In this document: piece after piece, positions 25,376 to 33,329 of the stretch | Layout of the letters: each line of letters opens with the position of its first letter | How positions within the stretch are numbered: the first letter of the stretch is position 1 | Assembly: GCA_018266215.1 (NCBI GenBank) | Contig: JAFEAV010000033.1 | Coordinates: forward strand, 1-60,028 | Origin: Cyanobacteria bacterium SZAS LIN-3 | GTDB taxonomy: Bacteria > Cyanobacteriota > Vampirovibrionia > Obscuribacterales > Obscuribacteraceae | Direction: 5' to 3' | DNA: 60,028 nucleotides | Notes under the pieces: generated by a model | The model's input: only the letters and a program-made list of their open reading frames with translations | Databases searched by the model: none | Told to the model about the DNA's origin: nothing | Program-made: the position numbers and the translations under genes

Positions 25376-26221
25376 TCATTGCTCTTTCTGTGGGAATTTT
25401 AATGATGCCAAGAGAGATTCGGTCAACCCTGACAATGTGTATTGCTCGGATTGCACGTCCACTCTGCCCAGGTGTTCAATCGCGGCGCGCCCTGTCACCG
25501 GGCCGATTGCGGCGATTTTAACCGGGGCCAGAAGGGCGTCGATGTGGCTGCCCGGCACTTCTTTGAGACCCATATTGATCAGTTCTTTCAGGTTCTTTGC
25601 CGATTGGGCCGAGGCCAGGGTGATGACGTCGATTTTGCCCTGGCGCAGCGCGTCAACCAGTTGCCCCGCCAGTTGTGCGGCGTCTGCCGGCAAGCCTGTG
25701 ACATAGGCCAGAGCCGTGTCCACCCTCGCTCCGGCGGCGGTCAGCTTTTCGGCAATCAGGTCGCGGCCGATATTGGTGCGCGGCCAGAAAATCTTCAGAC
25801 CGGCCAGCCTGGGATAACCCGGGAATTCATCAATGAGCTTTTCGGCCACAAATGTAGTCGGGCAGAAGGCGACGGGCAGCCCGGCTTTCTTCAAGGATTG
25901 GGCGGTCGCCGGTCCTACTGCCGCCAACTGCAGCTTCAAGGGAGCAGCGGCGATGTCCAGGCCGAGGGCCTGCGCCCGGGCCAGGGTGTACTTGACGGCG
26001 TTCTTGCTGGCGAAAATCAACCAGTCATAGTCGGCTATATTTTGCAGGCCGCGGTCCAGTTGCGAAAGGTCATCCGGTGCTTTGATGTCGATCACCGGTA
26101 TTTCCAGCACCTCGGCGCCGCGAAAGCGCAGCAGTTCGCTGAAGGGCTGCACGCTGTTTTCTTCGCGCGCGCGTGTGACCAGTATTCTCACGCCACTCAG
26201 GGCTGTGTCGCTTGTGATCAT
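25376..26221 (-). CDS. hemD: uroporphyrinogen-III synthase
   Basis: HemD closes and inverts ring D of hydroxymethylbilane. The sequence has the two-lobed HemD pattern: GVRILVTRAREEN at the start, DWLIFASKNAVKYTL, IAAVGPATAQSLKKAG, and in the second lobe VITLASAQSAKNLKEL and KIAAIGPVTGRAAIEHLG. HemD sequences are poorly conserved, and these motifs plus position after hemC settle the call. The ATG at 26221 begins 4 bases after the hemC stop; an in-frame upstream start at 26245 would overlap hemC. Confidence 0.93.
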   Translation of the reverse strand: MITSDTALSGVRILVTRAREENSVQPFSELLRFRGAEVLEIPVIDIKAPDDLSQLDRGLQNIADYDWLIFASKNAVKYTLARAQALGLDIAAAPLKLQLAAVGPATAQSLKKAGLPVAFCPTTFVAEKLIDEFPGYPRLAGLKIFWPRTNIGRDLIAEKLTAAGARVDTALAYVTGLPADAAQLAGQLVDALRQGKIDVITLASAQSAKNLKELINMGLKEVPGSHIDALLAPVKIAAIGPVTGRAAIEHLGRVDVQSEQYTLSGLTESLLASLKFPQKEQ

Positions 26222-26225
26222 CGGC

Positions 26226-27188
26226 TCAAGGGGGTGACACCACATTTGGTGTCGAGCGTCTGAGGTCTTCTAAAATCTTTTCGGCGCCGTCGGCCTGCAT
26301 TTTTTTAGCCAGCTCTTTGCCAAGAGCAAAAGCCTTTTGCTTGTCTCCGCTGATCTGGTCACGCAGGACTTTGCTGCCGTCCAGGGCGGCGACGCAGCCC
26401 ATCAGCACCAGAGTCTCGCCTTCGATTCTCCCCAGTGCCCCGGCCGGGATCGAGCAGCCCGAGCCCAGTTCGTCCAGGAAAGCTCTTTCCGCTTCCACTT
26501 CATGAGCAATATCGGCGTCTTCTACTTCTTTCAAAAGACCGCACAGGTCGCTGTCATCGGCGCGGCATTCGACGGCAAGCGCGCCCTGTCCGGCTGCCGG
26601 CAGACTGACGTCGAGCGGTAGATATTCGCTGATGCTGGCTTCAAATCCCAGGCGCAGCAGACCGGCTGCCGCCAGAATCATGGCGTCGCACTGGCCTTCT
26701 TCCAGTTTGCGCAGACGAGTGGGAATGTTGCCTCGCATATCGGTGAAGTGCAGGTCGGGACGTAGGGCCAGCAGTTGCGCCGAGCGGCGGCGGGAGGAGG
26801 TGGCGATGGTGGCGCCGGAGGGCAGTTCCGCCAGGCTCTTATATTTGGAGCTGACGAGCACGTCGGCGGGATTGCTGCGGTCCATGACGCAGGCTAGCTT
26901 GAGACCCGGAGGCAGGTCGGTCGGCAGATCCTTGAGGCTGTGCACGACCAGGTCGACTCTGTTTTCCAGCAGGGCTTCTTCCAGTTCTTTGACGAAAACG
27001 CCCCGGCCGCCGATGGCAGCGATAGGGCGATCAAGTATTTTGTCACCGCCGGTGGTGATGGGATGGATTTCAAAAGTGATGCCCGGATAGTGTTTTGAGA
27101 GCCGAGCAATGACTGTGTCTGTTTGAAGTCGGGCGAGTTTGCTCTCGCGCGTTCCTACTCTCAACACTTTTAAATTTGACTGTGTCAC
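26226..27188 (-). CDS. hemC: hydroxymethylbilane synthase (porphobilinogen deaminase)
   Basis: HemC polymerises four porphobilinogens on a dipyrromethane cofactor bound to Cys245 (LGSGCSIPAGA). Other family motifs are VGTRESKLARLQTD, VVHSLKDLPTDLPPG, ATSSRRRSAQL and RGNIPTRLRKL. Its 320 residues are normal. It lies 35 bases after hemA and 4 before hemD. Confidence 0.97.
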   Translation of the reverse strand: MTQSNLKVLRVGTRESKLARLQTDTVIARLSKHYPGITFEIHPITTGGDKILDRPIAAIGGRGVFVKELEEALLENRVDLVVHSLKDLPTDLPPGLKLACVMDRSNPADVLVSSKYKSLAELPSGATIATSSRRRSAQLLALRPDLHFTDMRGNIPTRLRKLEEGQCDAMILAAAGLLRLGFEASISEYLPLDVSLPAAGQGALAVECRADDSDLCGLLKEVEDADIAHEVEAERAFLDELGSGCSIPAGALGRIEGETLVLMGCVAALDGSKVLRDQISGDKQKAFALGKELAKKMQADGAEKILEDLRRSTPNVVSPP

Positions 27189-27223
27189 AAAATTATTCCG
27201 ACCCGACCAGAAGTCTATTTGAT

Positions 27224-28618
27224 TCAGCTCTTACTGAGATGCCCGTGTCTGCCGTTTTTATGTTTGTCGCCCGTGCTTGAATTGGCACTGTGACCACCAG
27301 GGTTTGTACTGGTTGTGTTTCCGGCCGAGGCGATCGGATCCAGGTTGAAGAGCTTGCGCAATGCTTCCGCCTGTTGTCTGAGTATCTCGTAGTCCTTGGT
27401 CGCTTTCAAATGCACTGTTGGATGGTGCAAAATCTGATTGACAATGGCTCTGCTGATGGATTCCATGTCCCCTTTGCTGGAAAAATCCGATTCCATACCG
27501 GGGGTGCCTGAATTTTTGGCAATTTGTTCCAGGCGGATAGCTTCGATTTTTTCTCGCAAGCCGGTTATTGTCGGTACGACAAGCTGGGAGCGCTCCCAGT
27601 TGTGGAAGGATTCCATCATTTCAAAAACAATAGTTTCGGCTTCGCAGACCAGTGCTTCGCGTTCGGCCAGGTTGCGACCGACAATTTTGCTCAGGTCGTC
27701 GGCGACGAAAAGCTCGACTCCGGGCAGTTCGGCCACGGTCGGGTCCACCGCGCGGGGGACCGAAATGTCGATTATCACCTGCGCTGGTGAAGACTCATGG
27801 CGCTGTTTGGCCAGTTCGTCCCTGGTCAGTACAAAATTTTTGCTGCCGCTGGCGACAATGACCAGATCGCTTTGAGCGGCTATGGCTGCCCGTTCTGAAT
27901 AGTCGAAGCCGGTGGTTAGGCGCTCGCGATTGTTGAGCTTGTTTTGCAAAAAGGCGTCTATGCGAGCGGCGCTGCGGTTGAGCACGATCACGGGTTTGCC
28001 GTTCTCGCTGAGCAGATGCTTGGCGCAAATCTGCCCCATTTTGCCCATGCCGATGATGGTGGTGTTTTTGTCTTTCAGTGGGCCCAGGGTTTCGCGGGCC
28101 AGTTCTACCGCGGCCGAGCTTACTGATACGGCGCGCTTGCCCATGGTCGTCTCGGAGCGCACACGCTTGCCGCAGGTCAGGGCCAGTTTGAAAATCATAT
28201 CCAGCACCGGTCCGCTGGTGCGTTTCTCCAGGGCGGTCTGATGGGCTGCTTTGACCTGGGACATTATCTGTCCTTCGCCCAGCACCATACTGTCCAGACC
28301 GGAAGCAACGCGCATCAGGTGAAGTACGACGTCATCGCGTAGCAGGCGAAAATTTGGTTTGAGCACAGCGTGGTCGTTGACCGACTGTACTGACTGGAAA
28401 AAGGCCTGTATTTCCCGCAGGCCGGCGGCTACATCGTCAACTACCGCGTACACTTCGGTGCGGTTGCAGGTTGACAAGATGGCCGACTCTTTTATGTGTC
28501 TGAAATGCTTGAGCCCTTCAAGGGCGTGTCCGACGCAAGAGTCGGGAATGCAGAACCGTTCCCGGATGGCGATGGGAGCTGAGTGGTAATTGATGCCGCA
28601 AACTACTAGGTGGTTCAT
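27224..28618 (-). CDS. hemA: glutamyl-tRNA reductase
   Basis: HemA reduces glutamyl-tRNA to glutamate-1-semialdehyde, the first step of the C5 route to tetrapyrroles. The catalytic Cys51 lies in STCNRTEVY, the N-terminus reads CGINYHSAPIAIRERF, and the NADPH fold has IIGMGKMGQICAKHL. The C-terminal dimerisation helices are present, followed by a His/Asn/Ser-rich tail of about 30 residues (TGDKHKNGRHGH) not usual for the family. It heads hemA-hemC-hemD-hemB. A TATAAT at 28687-28682 about 65 bases upstream could be its -10 box. Confidence 0.97.
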   Translation of the reverse strand: MNHLVVCGINYHSAPIAIRERFCIPDSCVGHALEGLKHFRHIKESAILSTCNRTEVYAVVDDVAAGLREIQAFFQSVQSVNDHAVLKPNFRLLRDDVVLHLMRVASGLDSMVLGEGQIMSQVKAAHQTALEKRTSGPVLDMIFKLALTCGKRVRSETTMGKRAVSVSSAAVELARETLGPLKDKNTTIIGMGKMGQICAKHLLSENGKPVIVLNRSAARIDAFLQNKLNNRERLTTGFDYSERAAIAAQSDLVIVASGSKNFVLTRDELAKQRHESSPAQVIIDISVPRAVDPTVAELPGVELFVADDLSKIVGRNLAEREALVCEAETIVFEMMESFHNWERSQLVVPTITGLREKIEAIRLEQIAKNSGTPGMESDFSSKGDMESISRAIVNQILHHPTVHLKATKDYEILRQQAEALRKLFNLDPIASAGNTTSTNPGGHSANSSTGDKHKNGRHGHLSKS

Positions 28619-28681
28619 GATTCCCTGGGCAAAGCGTCGACTGGATGCGGTCTCAACCGTTCAAAAAATACGCTCCAATGA

Positions 28682-28687
28682 ATTATA
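28682..28687 (-). promoter_or_regulatory. candidate -10 box upstream of hemA
   Basis: On the minus strand the hexamer is a perfect TATAAT, placing a transcript start about 57 bases before the hemA ATG. No convincing -35 box lies 16-18 bases upstream. A GGCGC/GCGCC inverted repeat (28690-28710) overlaps the region where one would be expected and could mark an activator or repressor site. Confidence 0.35.
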
Positions 28688-28844
28688 TCGGCGCCCGGCG
28701 GAGGAGCGCCTGAGTAATAGATCACAGTAAAGAAAACGTATTCTTTAGAACAGCGCGGATGGAGGGCGTAGGCGGGCAATTCTGAGACATTCAGAAATTG
28801 CCGGACCGGGCGCAAAGATGCTCAATTTCTTACATAAACAATGT

Positions 28845-29855
28845 TCAATGATTGGCACCCACCGCCTGCTCGTAACAATTGCTTTTTTGCCAGGCGGCGA
28901 TTGCGTCGCTGCGCTCGGGATGCAAAATCGTCGCCAGCCATGCGATACCGCTCAGCACCCGGATGGTCGGGCGGGAAAGGGTGTCGTGTTTCTGGTCGGG
29001 CAGGTAGTAAAGACGGTTTTCCTTGACTGCCTTGAGCATGGTCCAGGGGGCGCGGGTGAGGAAGCTCTGGCCTCTGGCTTCGTAGGGCAAAATAATCACG
29101 TCCGGATTTTTCAGTATCAGCTGCTCCATGCTGTAACGCGGGTAGCTGGCCGGCACGTCGCCGGCTATGTTGATGCCACCACAGGCGGTGATGACTTCGT
29201 TGAGGAAGCTGTCCCTTCCGGCGGTCATGAGCGGCTGTGGCCAGACGCAGTAAAACACTGACGGTGCCTTTTGTTTCTCGGTCGCGTCGCGCTGGTCCTT
29301 TCGGGGCAGGATATCGCTCAGGTTATGCAGGGCCAGGTCAAAATTTTTGGCGGCATTGTCGGCTTCTTTTGCTTTGCCTGAAATTTCGCCCAGTTTCTTC
29401 AAATTTTTGCCGATGTTGGCCAGGTGACTGTTGTCCAGGATCAAAGTTTTGAAATGATTGTGAGCCAGCTGTGCCGCCAGCATCTCCTGGCCTGAGACAA
29501 GCAGCACATAGTCCGGCTTGAGGCGGCAGAGGCGCTCCATATTGGCCGAGACAAAGGTGCCGACTTTGTTTATGCCGCTCACGTCCTGCGGGTAGTCGCA
29601 GAAGGAGCAGACGCCGATTATTTCGCTTTTGGCGCCGATTGTGCACAGGAGCTCGGTGTTTGAAGGAGCCAGCGAAATCAGGCGGGCCTCACCGGCGTGT
29701 TTGTGACTGCGATCGACTGCTGGGCTTGCATTGCCGTGCGTCTGGCCGGTGGCGCTGTCGGCTGACGATGCCAGGGCCGCGCTTGTGCAAATCGGTGCAT
29801 AGACGAGCAACGGTACACCCAGTGTCAGTGCCGCACGCCTACCAAAATCACTCAC
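28845..29855 (-). CDS. periplasmic BtuF-like substrate-binding protein
   Basis: The fold is that of class III periplasmic binding proteins (BtuF/FhuD type): ARLISLAPSNTELLCTIGA, GVCSFCDYPQDV, KPDYVLLVSGQEM, a long connecting helix, and VFYCVWPQPLMTAGRDSFLNEVITACGG. This is closest to cobalamin- or metal-chelate-binding members; ligand specificity is inferred. The start is GTG at 29855, with AAAGGGA about 8 bases upstream, which yields a Tat-like signal (DFGRRAALTLGV). No permease or ATPase for it lies in the window. It follows the P-loop kinase gene by 14 bases. Confidence 0.85.
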   Translation of the reverse strand: MSDFGRRAALTLGVPLLVYAPICTSAALASSADSATGQTHGNASPAVDRSHKHAGEARLISLAPSNTELLCTIGAKSEIIGVCSFCDYPQDVSGINKVGTFVSANMERLCRLKPDYVLLVSGQEMLAAQLAHNHFKTLILDNSHLANIGKNLKKLGEISGKAKEADNAAKNFDLALHNLSDILPRKDQRDATEKQKAPSVFYCVWPQPLMTAGRDSFLNEVITACGGINIAGDVPASYPRYSMEQLILKNPDVIILPYEARGQSFLTRAPWTMLKAVKENRLYYLPDQKHDTLSRPTIRVLSGIAWLATILHPERSDAIAAWQKSNCYEQAVGANH

Positions 29856-29869
29856 TGTCGAGATCCCTT

Positions 29870-30418
29870 TTACTGACTGAGCCAGGCCATCGTTTCCTGG
29901 ACGCGTTCGTCGTGACCAGTACTTTGCACGGTCAGAGTATGAGGCAAATGGTCCCATTCGAACAATGTCATTCTAACCAATCGATCAATTTCTTTTTGAT
30001 AATCCAGGTCGGTCCAGCGGAAACCGTCCTCCGGCGGGGCAAACATGGGCGGCAGGTAAATGACATGGCTGTAATCTTTGGCCTGCTCTCGTGCCATCGT
30101 GTAGTAAGCCTCGGTGTCATAGGTCATAGCCGAGCAAATATTCCAGCGCTGCCACAGCACCCAGCAGTCTATTGTGGAGCGGTCAGAAATGAATTCACCC
30201 AGATTGTTCTCTTGCTCAATCTGGGCCTCCAGGACGAGGCGTTTGAAATTTTCCTGTTCGGTCGCCGGGATGTCGCCTATGCGCTGGTAGCCCATGTCGA
30301 GGCAGAGTTTACGACCGAGTTCTGGAATGACGGGCAAGTTAAGAAGCGGAGCCAGCGCTTCCACCAGGGTGGTTTTGCCGACTCCGCTTGCACCAACTAC
30401 AATGATGCGCTTACTGAT
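29870..30418 (-). CDS. NadR/AAA_28-like P-loop kinase, apparent AUC start
   Basis: The Walker A motif VVGASGVGKTTL is encoded in frame upstream of the first ATG/GTG/TTG (GTG at 30364), so the real start must be earlier. The only codons between the in-frame stop at 30433-30431 and the P-loop are GAG GAA TCA GAA ATC AGT AAG. An AAGAGGA lies 7 bases before that ATC (30418), a perfect ribosome-site spacing, giving a start like (M)SKRIIVVGASG. The protein (about 182 residues) has EFISDRSTIDCW and resembles AAA_28/NadR-type small-molecule kinases. Either AUC initiates or one base differs in this assembly. It sits between flotillin and the BtuF-like gene. Confidence 0.8.
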   Translation of the reverse strand: MSKRIIVVGASGVGKTTLVEALAPLLNLPVIPELGRKLCLDMGYQRIGDIPATEQENFKRLVLEAQIEQENNLGEFISDRSTIDCWVLWQRWNICSAMTYDTEAYYTMAREQAKDYSHVIYLPPMFAPPEDGFRWTDLDYQKEIDRLVRMTLFEWDHLPHTLTVQSTGHDERVQETMAWLSQ

Positions 30419-30438
30419 TTCTGATTCCTCTTAACTGT

Positions 30439-32010
30439 CTAGTTGTTGCTCTGTCTCGGCGGAATAGGCTGAGGCGGTGGAGCTGATGGGGGCTGTGGAG
30501 CATTGTTGTTGGCGGGGTGTTCGGCTCCGCCAATTTTTCTCCTCAGTGTATCAGTCAAATCGACTCCCGTCAGGCTCTTGACCATCATCAGACTCTGGGC
30601 CGCGACGTTCAAAACATCTCCCGAGATCTTGCTGGCGCCAGTGGTATCACCATTGGTGGAAAGCAGGGTGATGTTGCCTACCTTGGACAGAGGCGAAGCG
30701 GCTGCGGCTACAAGATCCGGCAATTTGTCGATGATCATGTTGGCGATAGCTGCGTCGTTGTATTGTTTGTAAGCTTCCGCTTTTTTGGACATGGCGTCGG
30801 CTTCTGCCTGACCTTTGGCTGCCGTTACTTGAGCTTCGGCAAGACCCTTTGCTCTTTGCGCTTCGGCTTCGGCCATACCCATTGCCCGGCGGGCTTCAGC
30901 ATCGGCACCGGCTTTGAGCTTGGTGGCTTCGGCTTGACCCTGGGCTTGCAGCTTGGCTGCTATGGCGTCGGCTTCGGCCAGCAATTTTCTCTTTTCTTGC
31001 TCGGCCTGGGCCATCAGTCTGATTCTGCTCATTTCAGCTTCAGCTGGTTTTGTGATGTCGGCTTCCAGTGATACCTGGCGCTTCTGCACTTCAACCTGTT
31101 GCAGTTCAACTTCTTTTTGAGCTTCAACGATTTTGATTTTCTGAGTTTCTTCAACCAGTTTTTGCTGCGTCTGAGCTTTGACGATTTCATACATCATGTC
31201 GGAAGCGGCTTTGGTTCTCGATACTTCAGCCTGATACGATGCCTGACTGACCTGGAAGTTTTTGCTTGATTCGGCTACGCGGGTGTCGGCTGCAAGTTTG
31301 GCCTTGGCGCCTTCTTCTGCAGCGTTTGCCTGGGCAATCTGCGAGTCTCTGGAAGCGTTTGCCTGAGCAATCTGCGTTTCCATCAATGCTTGAGCTTCAC
31401 CGATTGCGGCACTGCGCTTGGCTTCAGCGGTGTTTTTCTTACCCAGAGCGTCGAGGTAACCGACCGTGTCTCTGATTTCTTTGATTGTGAAAGAGTCTAC
31501 TGTCAGACCCATTTTGGCCAAGTCTGCGACCGACACTTCCTGCACTCTCTGGGCGAACGAGTCGAAACTCTGAATCAAATCTTCGACCGACATTGTACCC
31601 AGGATGGCACGCAGGTGGCCTACGAGAGTCTCGTGAGCAACGGTTGCAATTTCGTCCATTGATTTATTGAGGAAGCGTTCCGCCGCTGTGGCAATCGCCT
31701 CTTCCTCGCCGCGCACCTTGACCTGGGCGACACCTTCTACGTAAATCGGCACACCATTTCTTGTGATCATGGCTGCTTGAGAATGTACTTCAATGGTCAT
31801 AACTTCCAGAGACAGTGAGTGTTTCTGGTTGATCAAGGGCCATACGACAGCACCTCCACCACGTACGACCTGGATGCCACCCGGGACATAACCGGTGATG
31901 ATCATCGCTTCGTTGGGACCGCACTTCTGATAAAGATTGAGCATGAAGTAGAAGAACATCAATAAGCAGATGCCTCCTATCACTACTGTACCTACCACCA
32001 TCATATCCAT
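30439..32010 (-). CDS. flotillin family membrane scaffold protein
   Basis: One N-terminal membrane helix (VVGTVVIGGICLLMFFYFML) is followed by an SPFH domain (CGPNEAMIITGY, RNGVPIYVEGVAQVKV, LVGHLRAILGTMSVEDL) and a long Ala/Glu/Lys/Gln coiled-coil with repeated AEADA-type units (about residues 190-410), the flotillin signature. The C-terminus ends in a Pro-rich tail (APQPPSAPPPQPIPP). Flotillins organise membrane microdomains. AGGAGGAG lies about 9 bases before the ATG. The NfeD-like gene upstream on the same strand is the classical flotillin partner. Confidence 0.95.
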   Translation of the reverse strand: MDMMVVGTVVIGGICLLMFFYFMLNLYQKCGPNEAMIITGYVPGGIQVVRGGGAVVWPLINQKHSLSLEVMTIEVHSQAAMITRNGVPIYVEGVAQVKVRGEEEAIATAAERFLNKSMDEIATVAHETLVGHLRAILGTMSVEDLIQSFDSFAQRVQEVSVADLAKMGLTVDSFTIKEIRDTVGYLDALGKKNTAEAKRSAAIGEAQALMETQIAQANASRDSQIAQANAAEEGAKAKLAADTRVAESSKNFQVSQASYQAEVSRTKAASDMMYEIVKAQTQQKLVEETQKIKIVEAQKEVELQQVEVQKRQVSLEADITKPAEAEMSRIRLMAQAEQEKRKLLAEADAIAAKLQAQGQAEATKLKAGADAEARRAMGMAEAEAQRAKGLAEAQVTAAKGQAEADAMSKKAEAYKQYNDAAIANMIIDKLPDLVAAAASPLSKVGNITLLSTNGDTTGASKISGDVLNVAAQSLMMVKSLTGVDLTDTLRRKIGGAEHPANNNAPQPPSAPPPQPIPPRQSNN

Positions 32011-32168
32011 GAACGAACTCCTCCTGAGTCATCGAGTGGCGCTAAAACGCAGCGGATCCCTCGTGACTTATTCCCTGTTTTGTTTTGTAAAACCCAATCT
32101 GTCTGATATTTTCTGAGGTTGCCTTGTCTTAATGACATCCCGATCCTATACCGAATGTGGTGCCTTTT

Positions 32169-32222
32169 TTGCCACTGCAATAGATTCCTTTATAATCTTG
32201 ACAACTGGCAAGATTGCCAGTT
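32169..32222 (+). promoter_or_regulatory. strong plus-strand promoter with palindrome at its start site
   Basis: TTGCCA (32169-32174) and a perfect TATAAT (32191-32196) are spaced by 16 bases. At the expected transcript start lies a perfect 9-bp palindrome, AACTGGCAA-GA-TTGCCAGTT (32203-32222), which could be an operator or a 5' RNA hairpin. No obvious plus-strand gene follows until 33330; the transcript would run antisense into the NfeD-like gene. It lies in the 361-base gap between the flotillin and NfeD-like genes. Confidence 0.55.
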
Positions 32223-32258
32223 AGCAGGGCTTTCGGGCGATTTGCCCAGAGGCTCCAG

Positions 32259-32315
32259 GGACGCCTGTTGTGACACTTGAAAGGACGCCTGAACGGATAC
32301 CTGAGTGGATACCTG
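32259..32315 (+). repeat. short direct repeats GGA(CG/TA)CCTG
   Basis: Four copies occur: GGACGCCTGT at 32259, GGACGCCTGA at 32282, GGATACCTGA at 32294 and again at 32306; the last three are 12 bases apart. A fifth weaker copy (GGATACCGGA) lies at 32342. If translated in the plus frame they give a repeated xPExIPE peptide, but there is no clear ribosome site. They lie just downstream of the plus-strand promoter, so they could be protein-binding sites or part of a small transcript. Confidence 0.4.
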
Positions 32316-32371
32316 AATCGAATTTGAAAATGATGTTCAAAGGATACCGGAAGCGCCCGCGGATTTGTACC

Positions 32372-33178
32372 CTAGAGCATCTCCATATCCAGGTCGTTTA
32401 CCGGCTCTACAAAAACGACGGGGCCATCCGTTTCTACAATCATGACTTTGCTGCCGCGTTGAAATGTTTCTCCCGGCTTGGCCGATTTGGCCGAGGAGTT
32501 AAATCTTGTCGTGCCTATGACGTAAGTGACTTCACCCAGGCGTTCTCCGGTTATGGGGATGTTTACCTGAGCTATGCGGCCGATGGCCTCACCGCGCTTG
32601 GTCAGACTGGAGGCCGAAAGCTTGCTCACGACCTGGGACATGGCCCTTTTCAGCACCTCGGTGGCGATGGTAGCTACCCCTATTGCCGGGATCAGGGTGA
32701 AATAGCCAAGAGCCGGCGCGTAGTGCCAGGTGATGAAACCGACCGAGCCGAAAAAGCCGGTGAATAGAGACATGCTCATGGGGCTCAAGATGCCCATCAG
32801 GGTGAAATACAACTTGTTTTCGCGGGCCCGGACGACTGGATTGACCGAGGTGTGTGCCTCCTCGGAGCCGTCGTGAGCCTGGCCGTGACCGCCGTGTCCG
32901 TTGCCGCCATGGCCTGAGCCGCCGGCATGGCCACCGGTGTGGCCGCCGGCATGCCCGGCGTGCCCTCCGGCATCGTGGATACCCAGGTGCCCGCCATGGC
33001 CGTGCAGCCCGGCATGTCCTCCCACACCGTGGCCGGCCCCGATGCCGTGCCCGGCGCCCCCGTCCATATCGGTGTGCATGCCGTGCCCATGGTCAATCTG
33101 GCCCATGGCGAAGCAGGCGATAATGAAGCCCCAGCCGACGATGGTGCAAAGAATGTAGAGTTGGCCCAGCGGGTCCAT
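32372..33178 (-). CDS. NfeD-like membrane protein with His/Gly-rich insert
   Basis: The ATG at 33178 has AGGAG about 10 bases upstream; the longer frame to 33355 overlaps the divergent gene. A first membrane helix (residues 7-26) leads into a low-complexity stretch with 19 His among residues 30-109, mixed with Gly and Ala. Two or more membrane helices follow (about 125-185), then an OB-like NfeD C-terminal domain (GEAIGRIAQVNIPITGERLGEV ... VVFVEPV). NfeD proteins pair with flotillins to build membrane platforms; here flotillin is the next gene. The His-rich loop probably binds divalent metal. The family call is moderately sure; the insert is distinctive. Confidence 0.8.
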   Translation of the reverse strand: MDPLGQLYILCTIVGWGFIIACFAMGQIDHGHGMHTDMDGGAGHGIGAGHGVGGHAGLHGHGGHLGIHDAGGHAGHAGGHTGGHAGGSGHGGNGHGGHGQAHDGSEEAHTSVNPVVRARENKLYFTLMGILSPMSMSLFTGFFGSVGFITWHYAPALGYFTLIPAIGVATIATEVLKRAMSQVVSKLSASSLTKRGEAIGRIAQVNIPITGERLGEVTYVIGTTRFNSSAKSAKPGETFQRGSKVMIVETDGPVVFVEPVNDLDMEML

Positions 33179-33329
33179 GAAATTCTTTCTCCTGAGGCAA
33201 TGGCGACAGTTAAACTTGCTTTGGAAGTACCCGTTTTGATTAAGCGGTAAACGCAAAAACACGGCCAAACAGAGCCCCAATGCTAAAAAAATGACTAAAC
33301 TTGGGGAACAATAGGCTGGGAGATCGAGC

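Noticed and set aside
32854..33250. Pro/Arg/His-rich plus-strand frames
   Set aside because: They are antisense shadows of the His/Gly-rich repeat in the NfeD-like gene, whose periodic codons keep other frames open.
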